Positions 1 to 9,420 of a stretch of 54,926 nucleotides of DNA are shown here, in pieces. The stretch is from Bacteroidia bacterium (GTDB taxonomy: Bacteria; Bacteroidota; Bacteroidia; Bacteroidales; Paludibacteraceae). The stretch is from the NCBI GenBank assembly GCA_009930305.1, contig RZYM01000014.1, positions 1 through 54,926 on the forward strand, given 5' to 3'. The notes under the pieces were generated by a model. It saw nothing but the letters and a program-made list of their open reading frames with translations, made no database searches and was not told the origin of the DNA. Positions within the stretch are counted from its first letter, which is position 1. Every line of letters starts with the position of its first letter. The translations under genes were made by a program, and so were the position numbers.

Positions 1-3000
1 CTTGATAATCTCTGTACCCATAGTACATCCTTTCGCCCGCCTCATCAATCACCAACATTGCACCACCGCTAAGGTAGTGTATTTTTTTTACATGTCCATT
101 AACATCGCACGTTTCTTCGTAATTACCAAAATAATACCGCGTTTCAACTATTTCGTTTGAACTTTGAAGAATGCTTTTGCGTCGCTGATCATCCACACCG
201 TAATCAATAACGTAACTATCACCCGTTTCATTGTACATCGACTTCAATTTTTTGAAATCGGTATATTGAAGATGCAAATTCCCATGCGGAAAATCCGGTG
301 GTAAACTGTCAATCGAGGTAAGCGCATGTGGACGTCCGTTATCACCATAACGCATTGCAAATCCACCTAAATCAGACTTACTTACAATATTACCTGTGGC
401 ATCAAATTGCAAAGAAGCAGATCGTCGTAACGAATCGTTTCGATAAGTATTCCATCCCGTAAGACGTTGTAGCGCATCATAAGAAAATGATTCTCTCTGG
501 TTGGATAATGCATCCGTACGAGACTGCAAATTGCCGTTAGCATCAAACACATACGACATATCAATTATATCGCTTGAAAAAATACGAATCGGCAAATGAC
601 GACTATCATAAGTATATGAGGTTTCTCTGCCTGCACGTATATTTCGAACTATTTGACCACTTGCATTTTCTTCTTCTATGCGCAAAATATCTCTATTACG
701 AGAATCTGACACTTGCGTTAAAAAGCCGTAAGCATCATAGTTTTTTAATATATAATACCCGCTCGGATATATTTCCTTTTTTACATTCCCGAAAAAGTCA
801 TATTCCGTTTTTTGTTTAAAGGTTTTTCCGTCAAACTCTTCTTTTAATTCAACAATTTGATCTTTATCGTCGTAGCAGAATGATTGTTTGTGTTTCCCTG
901 CTATTTCTATAGAGCTCACCCTATGATGATCATCGTACAAATAAGAAGTAGTTTCATCACCTCGGACAATTTGTTGCAATTCTCCATTATCGGCATACTG
1001 ATGACTCGTTGTTATCCACGTGTCTGTATGCACCTTTTGCCTTTCCCAAAGCAAATCACCGAAGCCATTGTAATGCGATTCTACAACACCGGCATCTGGA
1101 TCTGTAAGACGGATCCGATTCCCTTGTAAATCATACTCCATGGTTATCGGTTCTCCGCCTGCAGGCATAGCAGATGCAACGTTTCCATCCGGATGATACG
1201 TATAAGAAACACTTTGTCCATTGGTTGTAACCGTTTCGGTCTGTCCAGAGGTATTCTTTAACGTAGTAGTTACGCCATCCGGCGAATTGACCGTAATAGA
1301 CATCCCCGTATACGAAGTGGTAGTATTGCCCATAGGAGTAACTACTCGAATAGGGCGACCAAATGAATCGTAAGAATAAGTTGCAGCCCATGTATCTGCC
1401 ACTGAAGAAAACGTAGGTTCTGAAACTCTGTATTTTTGTCCGGCTGTATTATATTCGGTAAATACCGATACAAGCCTTCCGTTTCGTCCGTACGACTGTG
1501 AACATATTTCTTTGCCCATCGAATCGTAATAAATATATTTCGGCGATTGTCCAGATGTTTCCTTATATTCATAGTAAGCTGCTCCCATGTCATTCCCTCT
1601 TGCTGCCCACAACAATTTTTCCGTATAACGAATGCCATCGGGATATTTTGTTTCTTTCAAATTTCCCCACCCTGTATATGTATGTGTAGTGGTGCGTCCA
1701 TATGCATCCGTCTGCGAAAGAAGCAATCCTTTGGCTTCGTTCCAAACATACGTGGTAGTTTCGCCAAGTATATTGGTCTTAGATGCTATATATCGACCCG
1801 ATGGCGTGTATGTACATCTAGTAATACGTGTTTTCCCATTTGCTGTAACAGAGATAGTCTGTGCTTGCCCAAAAGGATTAATATCCTGATATCGCGTAGT
1901 AACTTGGTTGGCATCTCCTGCATCTTTTGATTCGTATGTCAAGTTGCCACGGGTATCATAACTATAGTAGTTAAAGTGCGTTGGAGAAAGTACATTTCCT
2001 TGTTTTCTTTTTACCGACATATAAACAGGTTTGTTCGGACACCATGAACCGGCTATGCCATAGCCGATTTCTTTGATTTCGGAACAATCGCCCTGTATTA
2101 CAACGATTTTACCAGGATTTCCATATTCATAATTATTATAAGTTGTTACTTTGTATAACCCCGTCAAATCATCGTTTTCCATTGTACGCGTAGGCAACAT
2201 CATGTAGCACTTATTTGTATTTGCTAACGAAGTAATGGTATACACATAGTCTGTATGTCGAATTGGAATTTCATTAACCGTTTTTATAGTTTCTTTTGTA
2301 GGTATCAAAAAATAATGTCCATCGTGTAGCTGATTGGTCTTAGTAGTTATTGTACCTTGTAATGAATCCGTACAAGACATTAGCTCGTATCCCAAAAAGC
2401 CCTTCCCTTGACGATGTACGTACGCATTGGAAAACGCATAAGATTGTTTAGAAGCAGTTTCGTTTTGTGAGTCGTACATTTTTATACTTTCAACAACATG
2501 CCAATGACCTCTGTCCAAAATCGAATAGGATTGAATATCCGATTCATTAATTGCCGATTTGAATGAGGTTGATACAAACCCATTGGAATGAAACGGCGTA
2601 TATTGGATTACCGTTTTATTGCCGAAACCATCTGTTACAGATGAAAGTACATGCGATACATTCCCTCTCGTAAAAGAAATAGAAGGTTCAGATAAAGCAG
2701 CATTACGAACCAACAAACAAATATCAGACCTATCTCTACGATTAATCATTCCCTCATATAGTACAGAAAACGGTTCTGAATACGTACCTGACGAAACCAC
2801 TTCAAAACAATTAGCTTTATTGATCAAGAGTTGAATATTGTACCCATTGTTATTCTCATACCACGTTACAATATCTGTCAATCCGTCTTTATCGGCATCT
2901 GTCAATACAAAATTAGAATTAGAATTAAGTCCGCTTGGCATATTCACTTCTTGATATTTCAATCCAGTAGATAAATAAAATTTTATACCTGAAGAACCGC

Positions 3001-4999
3001 TGGCAATTATATCCGCATTTCCATCTCCGTTAAAATCACCGAATTTTAACTCATCAGTACTTGAAAAACCGAATTGCGCATCCTGAAAAATAGGCATAAA
3101 TGTTCTGCCGTTTAATTCATAAACTGAAACGCCATCATGACAAACACATATCAAATCTGATTTGCCATTGCCATTCATATCAGCAGCATAAATCACAGGT
3201 ACACTAGCATAAGATTGTATCTGTGATAAGTCAAAATTATCTTCCGGCGAATATGCTACTTTTACATTGCCTTTATGACGACTTATAAAAATAGTTTGAA
3301 TGGTTCCATTTCCCATAAAGTCGCCGATTATGGGATAAACAAAACCTGTCAGATCCGGAAATGAATAAGATTCGGTATTTTTAACTACAAAATTGCCGTT
3401 GCTATCAAATTTATAGCAAACACTCGTATACGATTTATCACCGGAACTTCCAACATACAATTCATCTCGACCATCGTTGTCTTTATCTGAGAAATAAGCA
3501 TCGGATAATGGTGCTATTGTATCATTCTTAATTTCATAAGAAGTTCCTGTATTTCGATAAACAACTCCAATATAAACCGTTGGAGGATTTCCAAAAGAAA
3601 TCATTGATTTTTTTTGCATCCGATATGATATAAATACATCTGTCAGCCCATCATTATCAATATCGCCAATTTGGTTAGAAATTCTATAAACATTAATATA
3701 ACCTTCATTAAAATATGTCTGCATCTTAGAAGAAAGAGGATATTGTTTAATGCCATTAAAATGACATCCATATTGCATGTCGTTCCACTCAAAAAGCATG
3801 GTATTTACGTGTTCATTTTCGGCAGCAAGTGTCAATGACCTTAAACGATATTTTTCCGACTCCATGTCGTATGTCAGCTGGTATGTACGATAGTTTTGTC
3901 CATTGCTTTTCACTTCAATACGATCCAATAATTTAGAAATAACTACAGGCTCACCTGATACATATTTTGTACTTGAATTTTTATCTCGGTAAATAAATTG
4001 AATAACTTGTTCTCCTTGAATACCGATCATTGTGTTTGTTCCATATACAATACGATCCAAACGACAATCTTGATAATTCTTTGCGCTTAAAATTACATTA
4101 TCAGTAGTTTGTTCTGAAACAGTGTAAAAAAATTGAACTGCATTGCCATTGGCATCAACAATTTCTTCCAATAACCAAGCCAAATGCCTAAAAATATGAA
4201 TGCCATTATTTTTAAAATCCGCCTTTACCAGAGGGAAATAGGAGGCTTTTGACGCATTTTCTTGATTGCTTCCGTAGCGTATTCGATGTCCTTCTTTTGT
4301 AAAAACAATAAAATACTTAAAGCCCCATGGATGTTTTTCATACCCCATAATACGGCTGAAATTTTCCGCTTCCGTTTTATATTCAGCGCTATCACCATAA
4401 TCGGTTATTTTAATTAAACGTTGTCCATCAAGCGACAGAGCATCTGAAACGGTAAATTCAATGCCCGTACGCTCGTCGTCAATATACGGAGTTTTCCCTA
4501 CTCGTATAACAGAAGATAGTCCGCCTATTTGCCAACCCCATCCGGCAATTCCATCACCGGATCCACTATTGTACATTAACGAAACATTCGGTTTAAGGCC
4601 GTTAATGCCATCCGGGCATTCAATGGGTATCGTGTACACTGCCGATCCAGAAGGACTGACCGACATTTCTCCTCCAATAGAACCAACAATAGCTCCATCA
4701 CTCGATGAAGCTGCAAACGACCCATCAGAAGCAGCATATTCTCCTTCCGTAGGCGGAAATAGCAAGCCTTGGTCTATTTTCCCCACAAACGTAGATTTGC
4801 CCCACAACTGACCAGATTTCGCTTGATAATGGAAACCTGGTTGTAATCGGATACTTTCTTCTGCCGTATAATTAGCCCATGGATTAGTTGTTTCTTCCTG
4901 TAAAATGATGTTTTTTTGTTCACTTCCAGAAATTTCACCGGACGGTAATAATATGAAGGCTGCCAACAAGAGCAGTGTTGTATTTCGCTTTTTTTTCAT
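1..4999 (-). CDS. SpvB/VCBS/RHS (YD-repeat) exported protein, 3' end beyond the window
   Basis: A single open frame runs from the ATG at 4999 to the left edge with no stop, so at least 1666 codons are present and the C-terminus is missing. I checked the frame at the start, near 2500 and at the left end, and it is the same. The N-terminus is a signal peptide (MKKKRNTTLLLLAAF). Around residues 100-170 is an SpvB-type region (GLKPNVSLMYNSGSGDG, then GWGWQIGGLS). Calcium-loop VCBS/FG-GAP motifs follow at about 445-705 (DIDNDGLTD, DMNGNGKSD, DFNGDGNAD, DADKDGLTD). From about residue 1000 come many YD repeats (YDSFGRP, YDLQGNR, YDAYGFL). The frame leaves the window at YYGYRDYQ, which resembles the start of the RHS-associated core, so any C-terminal toxin tip and immunity gene would lie outside. 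The architecture matches TcB-like or polymorphic RHS proteins; the target is unknown. It is the last visible gene of a three-gene operon, 3 bp after the preceding stop. Confidence 0.9.
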   Translation of the reverse strand, partial: MKKKRNTTLLLLAAFILLPSGEISGSEQKNIILQEETTNPWANYTAEESIRLQPGFHYQAKSGQLWGKSTFVGKIDQGLLFPPTEGEYAASDGSFAASSSDGAIVGSIGGEMSVSPSGSAVYTIPIECPDGINGLKPNVSLMYNSGSGDGIAGWGWQIGGLSSVIRVGKTPYIDDERTGIEFTVSDALSLDGQRLIKITDYGDSAEYKTEAENFSRIMGYEKHPWGFKYFIVFTKEGHRIRYGSNQENASKASYFPLVKADFKNNGIHIFRHLAWLLEEIVDANGNAVQFFYTVSEQTTDNVILSAKNYQDCRLDRIVYGTNTMIGIQGEQVIQFIYRDKNSSTKYVSGEPVVISKLLDRIEVKSNGQNYRTYQLTYDMESEKYRLRSLTLAAENEHVNTMLFEWNDMQYGCHFNGIKQYPLSSKMQTYFNEGYINVYRISNQIGDIDNDGLTDVFISYRMQKKSMISFGNPPTVYIGVVYRNTGTSYEIKNDTIAPLSDAYFSDKDNDGRDELYVGSSGDKSYTSVCYKFDSNGNFVVKNTESYSFPDLTGFVYPIIGDFMGNGTIQTIFISRHKGNVKVAYSPEDNFDLSQIQSYASVPVIYAADMNGNGKSDLICVCHDGVSVYELNGRTFMPIFQDAQFGFSSTDELKFGDFNGDGNADIIASGSSGIKFYLSTGLKYQEVNMPSGLNSNSNFVLTDADKDGLTDIVTWYENNNGYNIQLLINKANCFEVVSSGTYSEPFSVLYEGMINRRDRSDICLLVRNAALSEPSISFTRGNVSHVLSSVTDGFGNKTVIQYTPFHSNGFVSTSFKSAINESDIQSYSILDRGHWHVVESIKMYDSQNETASKQSYAFSNAYVHRQGKGFLGYELMSCTDSLQGTITTKTNQLHDGHYFLIPTKETIKTVNEIPIRHTDYVYTITSLANTNKCYMMLPTRTMENDDLTGLYKVTTYNNYEYGNPGKIVVIQGDCSEIKEIGYGIAGSWCPNKPVYMSVKRKQGNVLSPTHFNYYSYDTRGNLTYESKDAGDANQVTTRYQDINPFGQAQTISVTANGKTRITRCTYTPSGRYIASKTNILGETTTYVWNEAKGLLLSQTDAYGRTTTHTYTGWGNLKETKYPDGIRYTEKLLWAARGNDMGAAYYEYKETSGQSPKYIYYDSMGKEICSQSYGRNGRLVSVFTEYNTAGQKYRVSEPTFSSVADTWAATYSYDSFGRPIRVVTPMGNTTTSYTGMSITVNSPDGVTTTLKNTSGQTETVTTNGQSVSYTYHPDGNVASAMPAGGEPITMEYDLQGNRIRLTDPDAGVVESHYNGFGDLLWERQKVHTDTWITTSHQYADNGELQQIVRGDETTSYLYDDHHRVSSIEIAGKHKQSFCYDDKDQIVELKEEFDGKTFKQKTEYDFFGNVKKEIYPSGYYILKNYDAYGFLTQVSDSRNRDILRIEEENASGQIVRNIRAGRETSYTYDSRHLPIRIFSSDIIDMSYVFDANGNLQSRTDALSNQRESFSYDALQRLTGWNTYRNDSLRRSASLQFDATGNIVSKSDLGGFAMRYGDNGRPHALTSIDSLPPDFPHGNLHLQYTDFKKLKSMYNETGDSYVIDYGVDDQRRKSILQSSNEIVETRYYFGNYEETCDVNGHVKKIHYLSGGAMLVIDEAGERMYYGYRDYQ

Positions 5000-5002
5000 G
5001 AA

Positions 5003-5467
5003 TCAGTACTTAATGAGTTTAAACTCTTTACGTGAGTTTCCGCTATTTATTTGCAAGATATAATGCCCATTAGCATAGCCAAATAAATCTATCGGATTTA
5101 TCCCTAATTTTAGCACTTCCGTTTGCAAGAGTTTCCCTCCTATAGAACAAACGGTTAGCATAAGAACGTCAGTTTCACACGCTCCTTCAATTTCAACACC
5201 AATCAGTCCGCGAGTTGGATTCGGAGTGATTCTGATATTGAGATTATCCATTAGGCTCATAACAGGCTCGGATGGCTGTATATTTCTATCATCGACATCC
5301 AAATCTTCTTCAATAAATTCTTCTGCCGAACGAATAGTACCCAAACAAATCACTTGACGTTCTGTACGATTACCTGCGTAATCGTAACTATACTCAACTG
5401 AGCATTGAGCGTAAAGGAAGACCACGTTCAACAAAAAAACGATGGTCAGTATTGTTGTTTTTTTCAT
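5003..5467 (-). CDS. Short secreted protein with one YD motif and a T9SS type A sorting domain
   Basis: This 154-residue protein has a signal peptide (residues 1-20, ending LYAQ). The mature N-terminus then carries a single RHS-like motif, YDYAGNR, at residues 28-34. An acidic linker follows at about 48-70. The last 80 residues are a T9SS type A C-terminal domain: NPTRG near the start, a GGKLLQ turn, GHYILQI, and a final KEFKLIKY. In the family, this domain directs cargo through the type IX translocon and is usually removed at the surface. The gene lies 8 bp after the tail-fibre-like gene and 3 bp before the RHS gene, so all three are probably co-transcribed. Apart from export its function is unknown; it could be a carrier or surface anchor for the RHS protein, which is inference. 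Confidence 0.85.
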   Translation of the reverse strand: MKKTTILTIVFLLNVVFLYAQCSVEYSYDYAGNRTERQVICLGTIRSAEEFIEEDLDVDDRNIQPSEPVMSLMDNLNIRITPNPTRGLIGVEIEGACETDVLMLTVCSIGGKLLQTEVLKLGINPIDLFGYANGHYILQINSGNSRKEFKLIKY

Positions 5468-5475
5468 TTTAATGA

Positions 5476-6648
5476 TTATCTGGTTTGCGTCATATTTCTT
5501 AGTTCATTTTTCAACGCATCTATTTCTTCTTGTTGTCGAATAGCATGCAAGGTCAATTCTTCTACCTTTTGTAACAATTTATTTTGCATATCTCCAACAC
5601 TTATACCCGAAGAAACTGCATCTGCAGCTGAAGGCATATCAGGCAAATGCTTGTGACTTTTCACGTATTCGTTAACCTCTTTGAGCGGCATCAAAACATA
5701 CGTTGAATCAAACACATAATCAGCCAATGGTCCGGACAATTCAATAAGAATCTCTTTAGCATGTATAATACCGTTCACTGTCAGCAAATGATCCGGTAGT
5801 GACGTTCCTATGCCGACTTTACCATCGGGAGAAATACACATTCGTTCTTGTAAATCCACATCACCACCATTCCATCCATCTGGATTTGTGTAAAAAGCAA
5901 GTCCTGTTTTTTGTATCAAGGCAGCATTTTCTTGATGTCTATTAATTCGTTTTGCAGCTATTCTTGCGCCTATTTGGTCGGGATAATTGTCGCGGTATCC
6001 AGTAAAATCAATATTATACTGTGCTGCTTGCGCATTTAACGGAACATTCAAATTACCAGGATCACCTATCGTGCCTATTCGAAGGCTATTGTATACCATA
6101 GAAGCTGCCTCTACCACAGACTCATCAATCGTTGTTTTGTATGTATACGAAACCGGTTCTCCCCATTCCCCAATAGTTAATGGAAGAGGATTTTGCACAT
6201 CATCGTATACAAGCGGCGACTGCGCCCCGTTCGATACGTAATAATATGAGGTATTTCCTTTGAGCCATACCAACATTTTTGCTTGACCGCTGTTGCCCGA
6301 AATATCCTGCCAGCCCGCTACAAATTCAGCCGGATTAACATTTACGACAGATTGATGCACATCTGCATTAATAAAATTGGCTCCATTACCTCCTCGCGTT
6401 AAGTGATATTCAAAGCGAGCACACAAAGCTCCTTTCCATGAAGAATCCAGATGCGTACTAAACCGATTTATTTCCAAAATGGTGCGCATAGATGAATCCC
6501 ATTTTGAATCATCAAAAGCAACCGGATAAAATTTATCCCCATCTCCTTCAACTCGTAATAATTGTGCTGTTTGTGATGTAATTGTTGTTTGTGAAGCAAC
6601 AACCATACCTACGGCGAGCAGAAACTCGCGCAAAAAATGCTTTTTCAT
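5476..6648 (-). CDS. Exported tail-fibre-like protein with coiled-coil C-terminus
   Basis: This 390-residue protein starts with a hydrophobic export signal (MKKHFLREFLLAVGMVVASQ). The body (about 30-270) is not a domain I can name. From about residue 275 it carries the pattern GKVGIGTSLPDHLLTVNGI, then HAKEILIE, HKHLPDMPSA, and a C-terminal heptad-like helix (KLLQKVEELTLHAIRQQEEI). This ending is typical of phage tail-fibre or S74-chaperone-like proteins that are widespread in Bacteroidota and trimerise through the C-terminus. I see no clear S74 Ser-Lys protease pair, so self-cleavage is not supported. It is the first gene of the RHS operon, with a promoter 70-100 bp upstream. A receptor-binding or scaffold role for the neighbouring secreted proteins is possible but unproven. 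Confidence 0.8.
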   Translation of the reverse strand: MKKHFLREFLLAVGMVVASQTTITSQTAQLLRVEGDGDKFYPVAFDDSKWDSSMRTILEINRFSTHLDSSWKGALCARFEYHLTRGGNGANFINADVHQSVVNVNPAEFVAGWQDISGNSGQAKMLVWLKGNTSYYYVSNGAQSPLVYDDVQNPLPLTIGEWGEPVSYTYKTTIDESVVEAASMVYNSLRIGTIGDPGNLNVPLNAQAAQYNIDFTGYRDNYPDQIGARIAAKRINRHQENAALIQKTGLAFYTNPDGWNGGDVDLQERMCISPDGKVGIGTSLPDHLLTVNGIIHAKEILIELSGPLADYVFDSTYVLMPLKEVNEYVKSHKHLPDMPSAADAVSSGISVGDMQNKLLQKVEELTLHAIRQQEEIDALKNELRNMTQTR

Positions 6649-6717
6649 TTGCTTACCCTCGTTTTTTGTTATTTTTTAATTATTTATTATTTTAGTTATT
6701 TTTTTACAAAAACTGGA

Positions 6718-6747
6718 CAAAATTAAAACTATTTTACTAAAATGCAA
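6718..6747 (-). promoter_or_regulatory. Bacteroidota-type promoter of the RHS operon
   Basis: On the minus strand, TAATTTTG (6718-6725) fits the -7 consensus TAnnTTTG. A TTG (6745-6747) lies exactly 19 bp upstream and serves as the -33 element. Transcription would start near 6713, giving a leader of about 65 nt before the ATG at 6648. Confidence 0.45.
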
Positions 6748-6848
6748 GCATATTTGCCTGTATAATATAAACAAAAACTCATCATTTTTCATATCACACT
6801 CTGTTTCAAATAAATCATATATAATAATGACTCATTAGCGCAATTAAA

Positions 6849-6917
6849 TTAGTGCGTACTAATCTTAGGTTTTGCTATTAATATAGTTACTACATTATAG
6901 GATTGTACGCGCACTAA
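6849..6917. repeat. Imperfect inverted repeat, about 16-bp arms
   Basis: TTAGTGCGTACTAATC at 6849-6864 is matched by GATTGTACGCGCACTAA at 6901-6917, an inverted copy apart from a 2-bp insertion and one mismatch. The similarity weakly continues a few bases inward, and the spacer is about 36 bp. It could be an operator, a long hairpin or the remnant of a small mobile element. No target-site duplication is obvious. Confidence 0.5.
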
Positions 6918-6956
6918 GCTTATTGATAATCCTAATAAACAATCAATCTGTTTTTT

Positions 6957-6985
6957 GAATAATTTCTTCCTATAAGAAATTATTC
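6957..6985. repeat. Perfect 12-bp inverted repeat with 5-nt loop
   Basis: GAATAATTTCTT (6957-6968), loop CCTAT, then AAGAAATTATTC (6974-6985). A T-run precedes the hairpin on the plus strand but none follows it on either strand, so it is not a normal intrinsic terminator. An operator or a structured RNA element upstream of typA is possible. Confidence 0.6.
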
Positions 6986-7120
6986 ACACATTTTAGATAA
7001 TAACGTTTCTATTATTCTTGCTTTGACAAAAAGAATTAATAATTTCACTTAAACATTACGTATTTTAGTTTAAAATGATGATTTATCGAACATAAACTAT
7101 TTATTCTCAATTAAAATGCG

Positions 7121-7130
7121 TACCTTCGCA
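7121..7130 (+). promoter_or_regulatory. -7 promoter element of typA
   Basis: TACCTTCGCA is close to the Bacteroidota -7 motif TAnnTTTG. Transcription would start near 7134, about 15 nt before the ATG at 7149. This places the promoter inside the longer possible reading frame from 7116 and argues for the shorter start. No clear -33 element is visible. Confidence 0.45.
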
Positions 7131-7148
7131 GCCGCAAAAAACGTTTTT

Positions 7149-8945
7149 ATGCAAAACATTAGAAATATCGCCATCATTGCCCACGTCGACCACGGAAAAA
7201 CGACATTAGTAGATAAAATGCTTGTTGCCGGCGCACTGTTCAGAGACAATGAAAAAACTGGTGAACTTATTCTTGACAACAACGATCTGGAACGTGAACG
7301 TGGTATAACCATTGTGTCAAAGAATGTATCTATCAACTACAAAGGAACTAAGATCAATATTATTGATACTCCGGGACACTCTGATTTTGGTGGAGAGGTA
7401 GAGCGTGTTCTTAATATGGCCGATGGCGTATTGCTATTGGTTGATGCTTTTGAAGGCCCTATGCCACAAACACGCTTTGTACTACAAAAAGCAATTGAAA
7501 TAGGATTAAAACCTATTGTTGTAGTCAACAAGGTTGACAAACCTAATTGTCGTCCTGACGAAGTTCAAGAAGCTGTATTTGATTTAATGTGCAGTTTGGA
7601 TGCGACAGAAGATCAACTTGATTTCCCTACTATTTACGGATCAGCCAAACAAAACTGGATGTCAACAGATTGGAGAAACAAGACAGACAATATATATGCT
7701 CTTCTTGACGCTATCTTACAATACATACCCGGTCCACAAACATTGGAAGGACCACTTCAAATGTTAATAACATCATTGGATTATTCATCTTATGTTGGAC
7801 GTATAGCAGTTGGTCGTGTACACCGCGGAGTGATAAAGGAGAATACAGACATTATATTGATTCATCGCGATGGAACATCTGTAAAATGCAGAATCAAAGA
7901 ACTTGATGTATTCTCGGGATTTGGGAAAACAAAAGTATCGCAAGTTGCATCAGGCGAATTATGTGCAATTGTTGGACTTGACAAGTTTGAGATTGGCGAT
8001 AGTGTTTGCGATATCGAACATCCCGAACCACTTCCTCCAATAGCAATCGACGAGCCAACCATGAGTATGGTATTTACCATTAACAACTCGCCATTCTTTG
8101 GTCGCGATGGAAAATTCGTTACATCAAGACATGTCAATGATCGCTTGGTAAAAGAGTTGGACAAGAATCTTGCTCTTCGCGTAATTAAAGAAGATAAAAA
8201 CGATATTTGGCACGTATTTGGTCGTGGTGTATTACACTTATCTGTATTAATAGAAACCATGCGCCGTGAAGGTTACGAGTTACAGGTTGGCCAACCTCAA
8301 GTGATTATTAAAGAAATTGATGGTCAAAAATGCGAACCGATTGAGCAACTTACAGTTAATGTACCTGAAGAGTTCTCAGGCAAAGTAATCGAAATGGTGT
8401 CAAATCGTAAAGGCGAAATGCTTATCATGGAGACTAAAAACGACCGTATTCACTTAGAGTTTGAGATTCCATCTAGAGGTATAATCGGTTTACGTACAAA
8501 TTTACTTACGGCAACAACAGGTGAAGCTGTTATCGCTCACCGTTTTGTAAAATATGCTCCATACAAAGGTGATATTGAACGCCGCACAAACGGATCAATA
8601 ATTGCAATGGAAAGTGGTACTACTTTTGCATACGCTATCGATAAATTGCAAGACAGAGGTAAATTCTTTATATATCCGCAAGAAGAAGTTTACGCAGGAC
8701 AAGTTGTTGGAGAACATTGCAAAGATGGTGACTTAGTTGTAAATGTTACAAAATCAAAGAAATTAACCAACATGCGTGCATCTGGTTCTGACGAAAAAAC
8801 CAAAATAGTACCACCTATAGTACTAAGTTTGGAAGAAGCGTTGGAGTACATAAAAGAAGACGAATATGTGGAAGTAACTCCACACTCCATGAGGCTGCGA
8901 AAAATAATTTTGGACGAACTTGAACGAAAGAGAAGTAACAAATAA
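7149..8945 (+). CDS. typA: Ribosome-associated GTPase TypA/BipA
   Basis: This 598-residue translational GTPase binds ribosomes and supports ribosome assembly and stress adaptation. The G1 loop AHVDHGKTT is at residues 11-19, followed by the switch region RERGITI (49-55), DTPGH (73-77) and NKVD (127-130). EF-G-like domain 2, domain 3, domain 5 and the TypA-specific C-terminal domain follow, including the segment [13 protein letters not shown]. Length fits the family. An in-frame ATG exists at 7116, but [16 protein letters not shown] is the usual N-terminus and the promoter overlaps the upstream codons, so I choose 7149. The end overlaps the predicted folK start by 26 bases. Confidence 0.96.
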   Translation: MQNIRNIAIIAHVDHGKTTLVDKMLVAGALFRDNEKTGELILDNNDLERERGITIVSKNVSINYKGTKINIIDTPGHSDFGGEVERVLNMADGVLLLVDAFEGPMPQTRFVLQKAIEIGLKPIVVVNKVDKPNCRPDEVQEAVFDLMCSLDATEDQLDFPTIYGSAKQNWMSTDWRNKTDNIYALLDAILQYIPGPQTLEGPLQMLITSLDYSSYVGRIAVGRVHRGVIKENTDIILIHRDGTSVKCRIKELDVFSGFGKTKVSQVASGELCAIVGLDKFEIGDSVCDIEHPEPLPPIAIDEPTMSMVFTINNSPFFGRDGKFVTSRHVNDRLVKELDKNLALRVIKEDKNDIWHVFGRGVLHLSVLIETMRREGYELQVGQPQVIIKEIDGQKCEPIEQLTVNVPEEFSGKVIEMVSNRKGEMLIMETKNDRIHLEFEIPSRGIIGLRTNLLTATTGEAVIAHRFVKYAPYKGDIERRTNGSIIAMESGTTFAYAIDKLQDRGKFFIYPQEEVYAGQVVGEHCKDGDLVVNVTKSKKLTNMRASGSDEKTKIVPPIVLSLEEALEYIKEDEYVEVTPHSMRLRKIILDELERKRSNK

Positions 8946-9420
8946 AGTATACATTGCATTAGGCGGAAACTTGGGTAATAAAGTTTCCGTTTTTTGTATG
9001 GCAGAGGAACTACTGTCTAAAGAAATTGGTGATATTATTGCAAAATCGTCAAACTACGAATCTGAGGCTGTAGGATTTTCCTCCAAAAATACTTTTCTAA
9101 ATAACGTTATCTGTCTCGTTACGCCACTTTCTCCACTACAAGTACTATCTGTTACACAAGATATTGAAAAGCGATTAGGACGCACCGAAAAGAGCTTACA
9201 AAGAAATTATAAAGACAGAATAATAGATATTGATATTTTGTATTATAACGACATCGTTATCAATACATACGAACTCACAATACCACACCCGAATTTACAA
9301 GAAAGAGAGTTTGTATTAAAACCGCTTTTAGAAATTGCACCTGATAAAATACATCCGGCATTTTTACTAAACACAAAAGAAATGTGGGTTCGCTATCAGA
9401 ATCAGCATCTAAAAGTTTAA
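8920..9420 (+). CDS. folK: 2-amino-4-hydroxy-6-hydroxymethyldihydropteridine pyrophosphokinase
   Basis: The 166-residue product is HPPK, which transfers pyrophosphate from ATP to 6-hydroxymethyl-7,8-dihydropterin in folate synthesis. The N-terminal strand reads [13 protein letters not shown] (residues 9-21), and the metal-binding pair is in DRIIDIDIL (D103, D105), followed by IPHPNLQEREFVLKPLLEIAP. No ATG is available near the N-terminus; the best start is TTG at 8920 inside the end of typA, implying translational coupling. Its stop codon overlaps the stop codon of the convergent PorP-like gene. Confidence 0.9.
   Translation: MNEREVTNKVYIALGGNLGNKVSVFCMAEELLSKEIGDIIAKSSNYESEAVGFSSKNTFLNNVICLVTPLSPLQVLSVTQDIEKRLGRTEKSLQRNYKDRIIDIDILYYNDIVINTYELTIPHPNLQEREFVLKPLLEIAPDKIHPAFLLNTKEMWVRYQNQHLKV

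Larger units (their letters stand above)
6649..7120. other. Divergent AT-rich intergenic region without a gene
   Basis: This stretch separates the RHS operon (leftward) from typA (rightward). I see no credible coding frame on either strand. It holds the RHS-operon promoter, two inverted repeats described separately (6849-6917 and 6957-6985), and the upstream side of the typA promoter. Nothing resembles a tRNA, an IS end or a known riboswitch. Confidence 0.6.

Noticed and set aside
1547-1930. A 127-codon plus-strand frame with many cysteines
   Set aside because: It is the antisense of YD-repeat codons; the minus-strand frame is continuous here and explains the sequence.
4461-4811. A 116-codon plus-strand frame over the RHS gene
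   Set aside because: It lies wholly opposite the SpvB region of the RHS gene, has no recognisable domain and no start context.
7116-7148. Eleven extra N-terminal codons for typA
   Set aside because: They contain the -7 promoter element and are absent from the usual TypA N-terminus.
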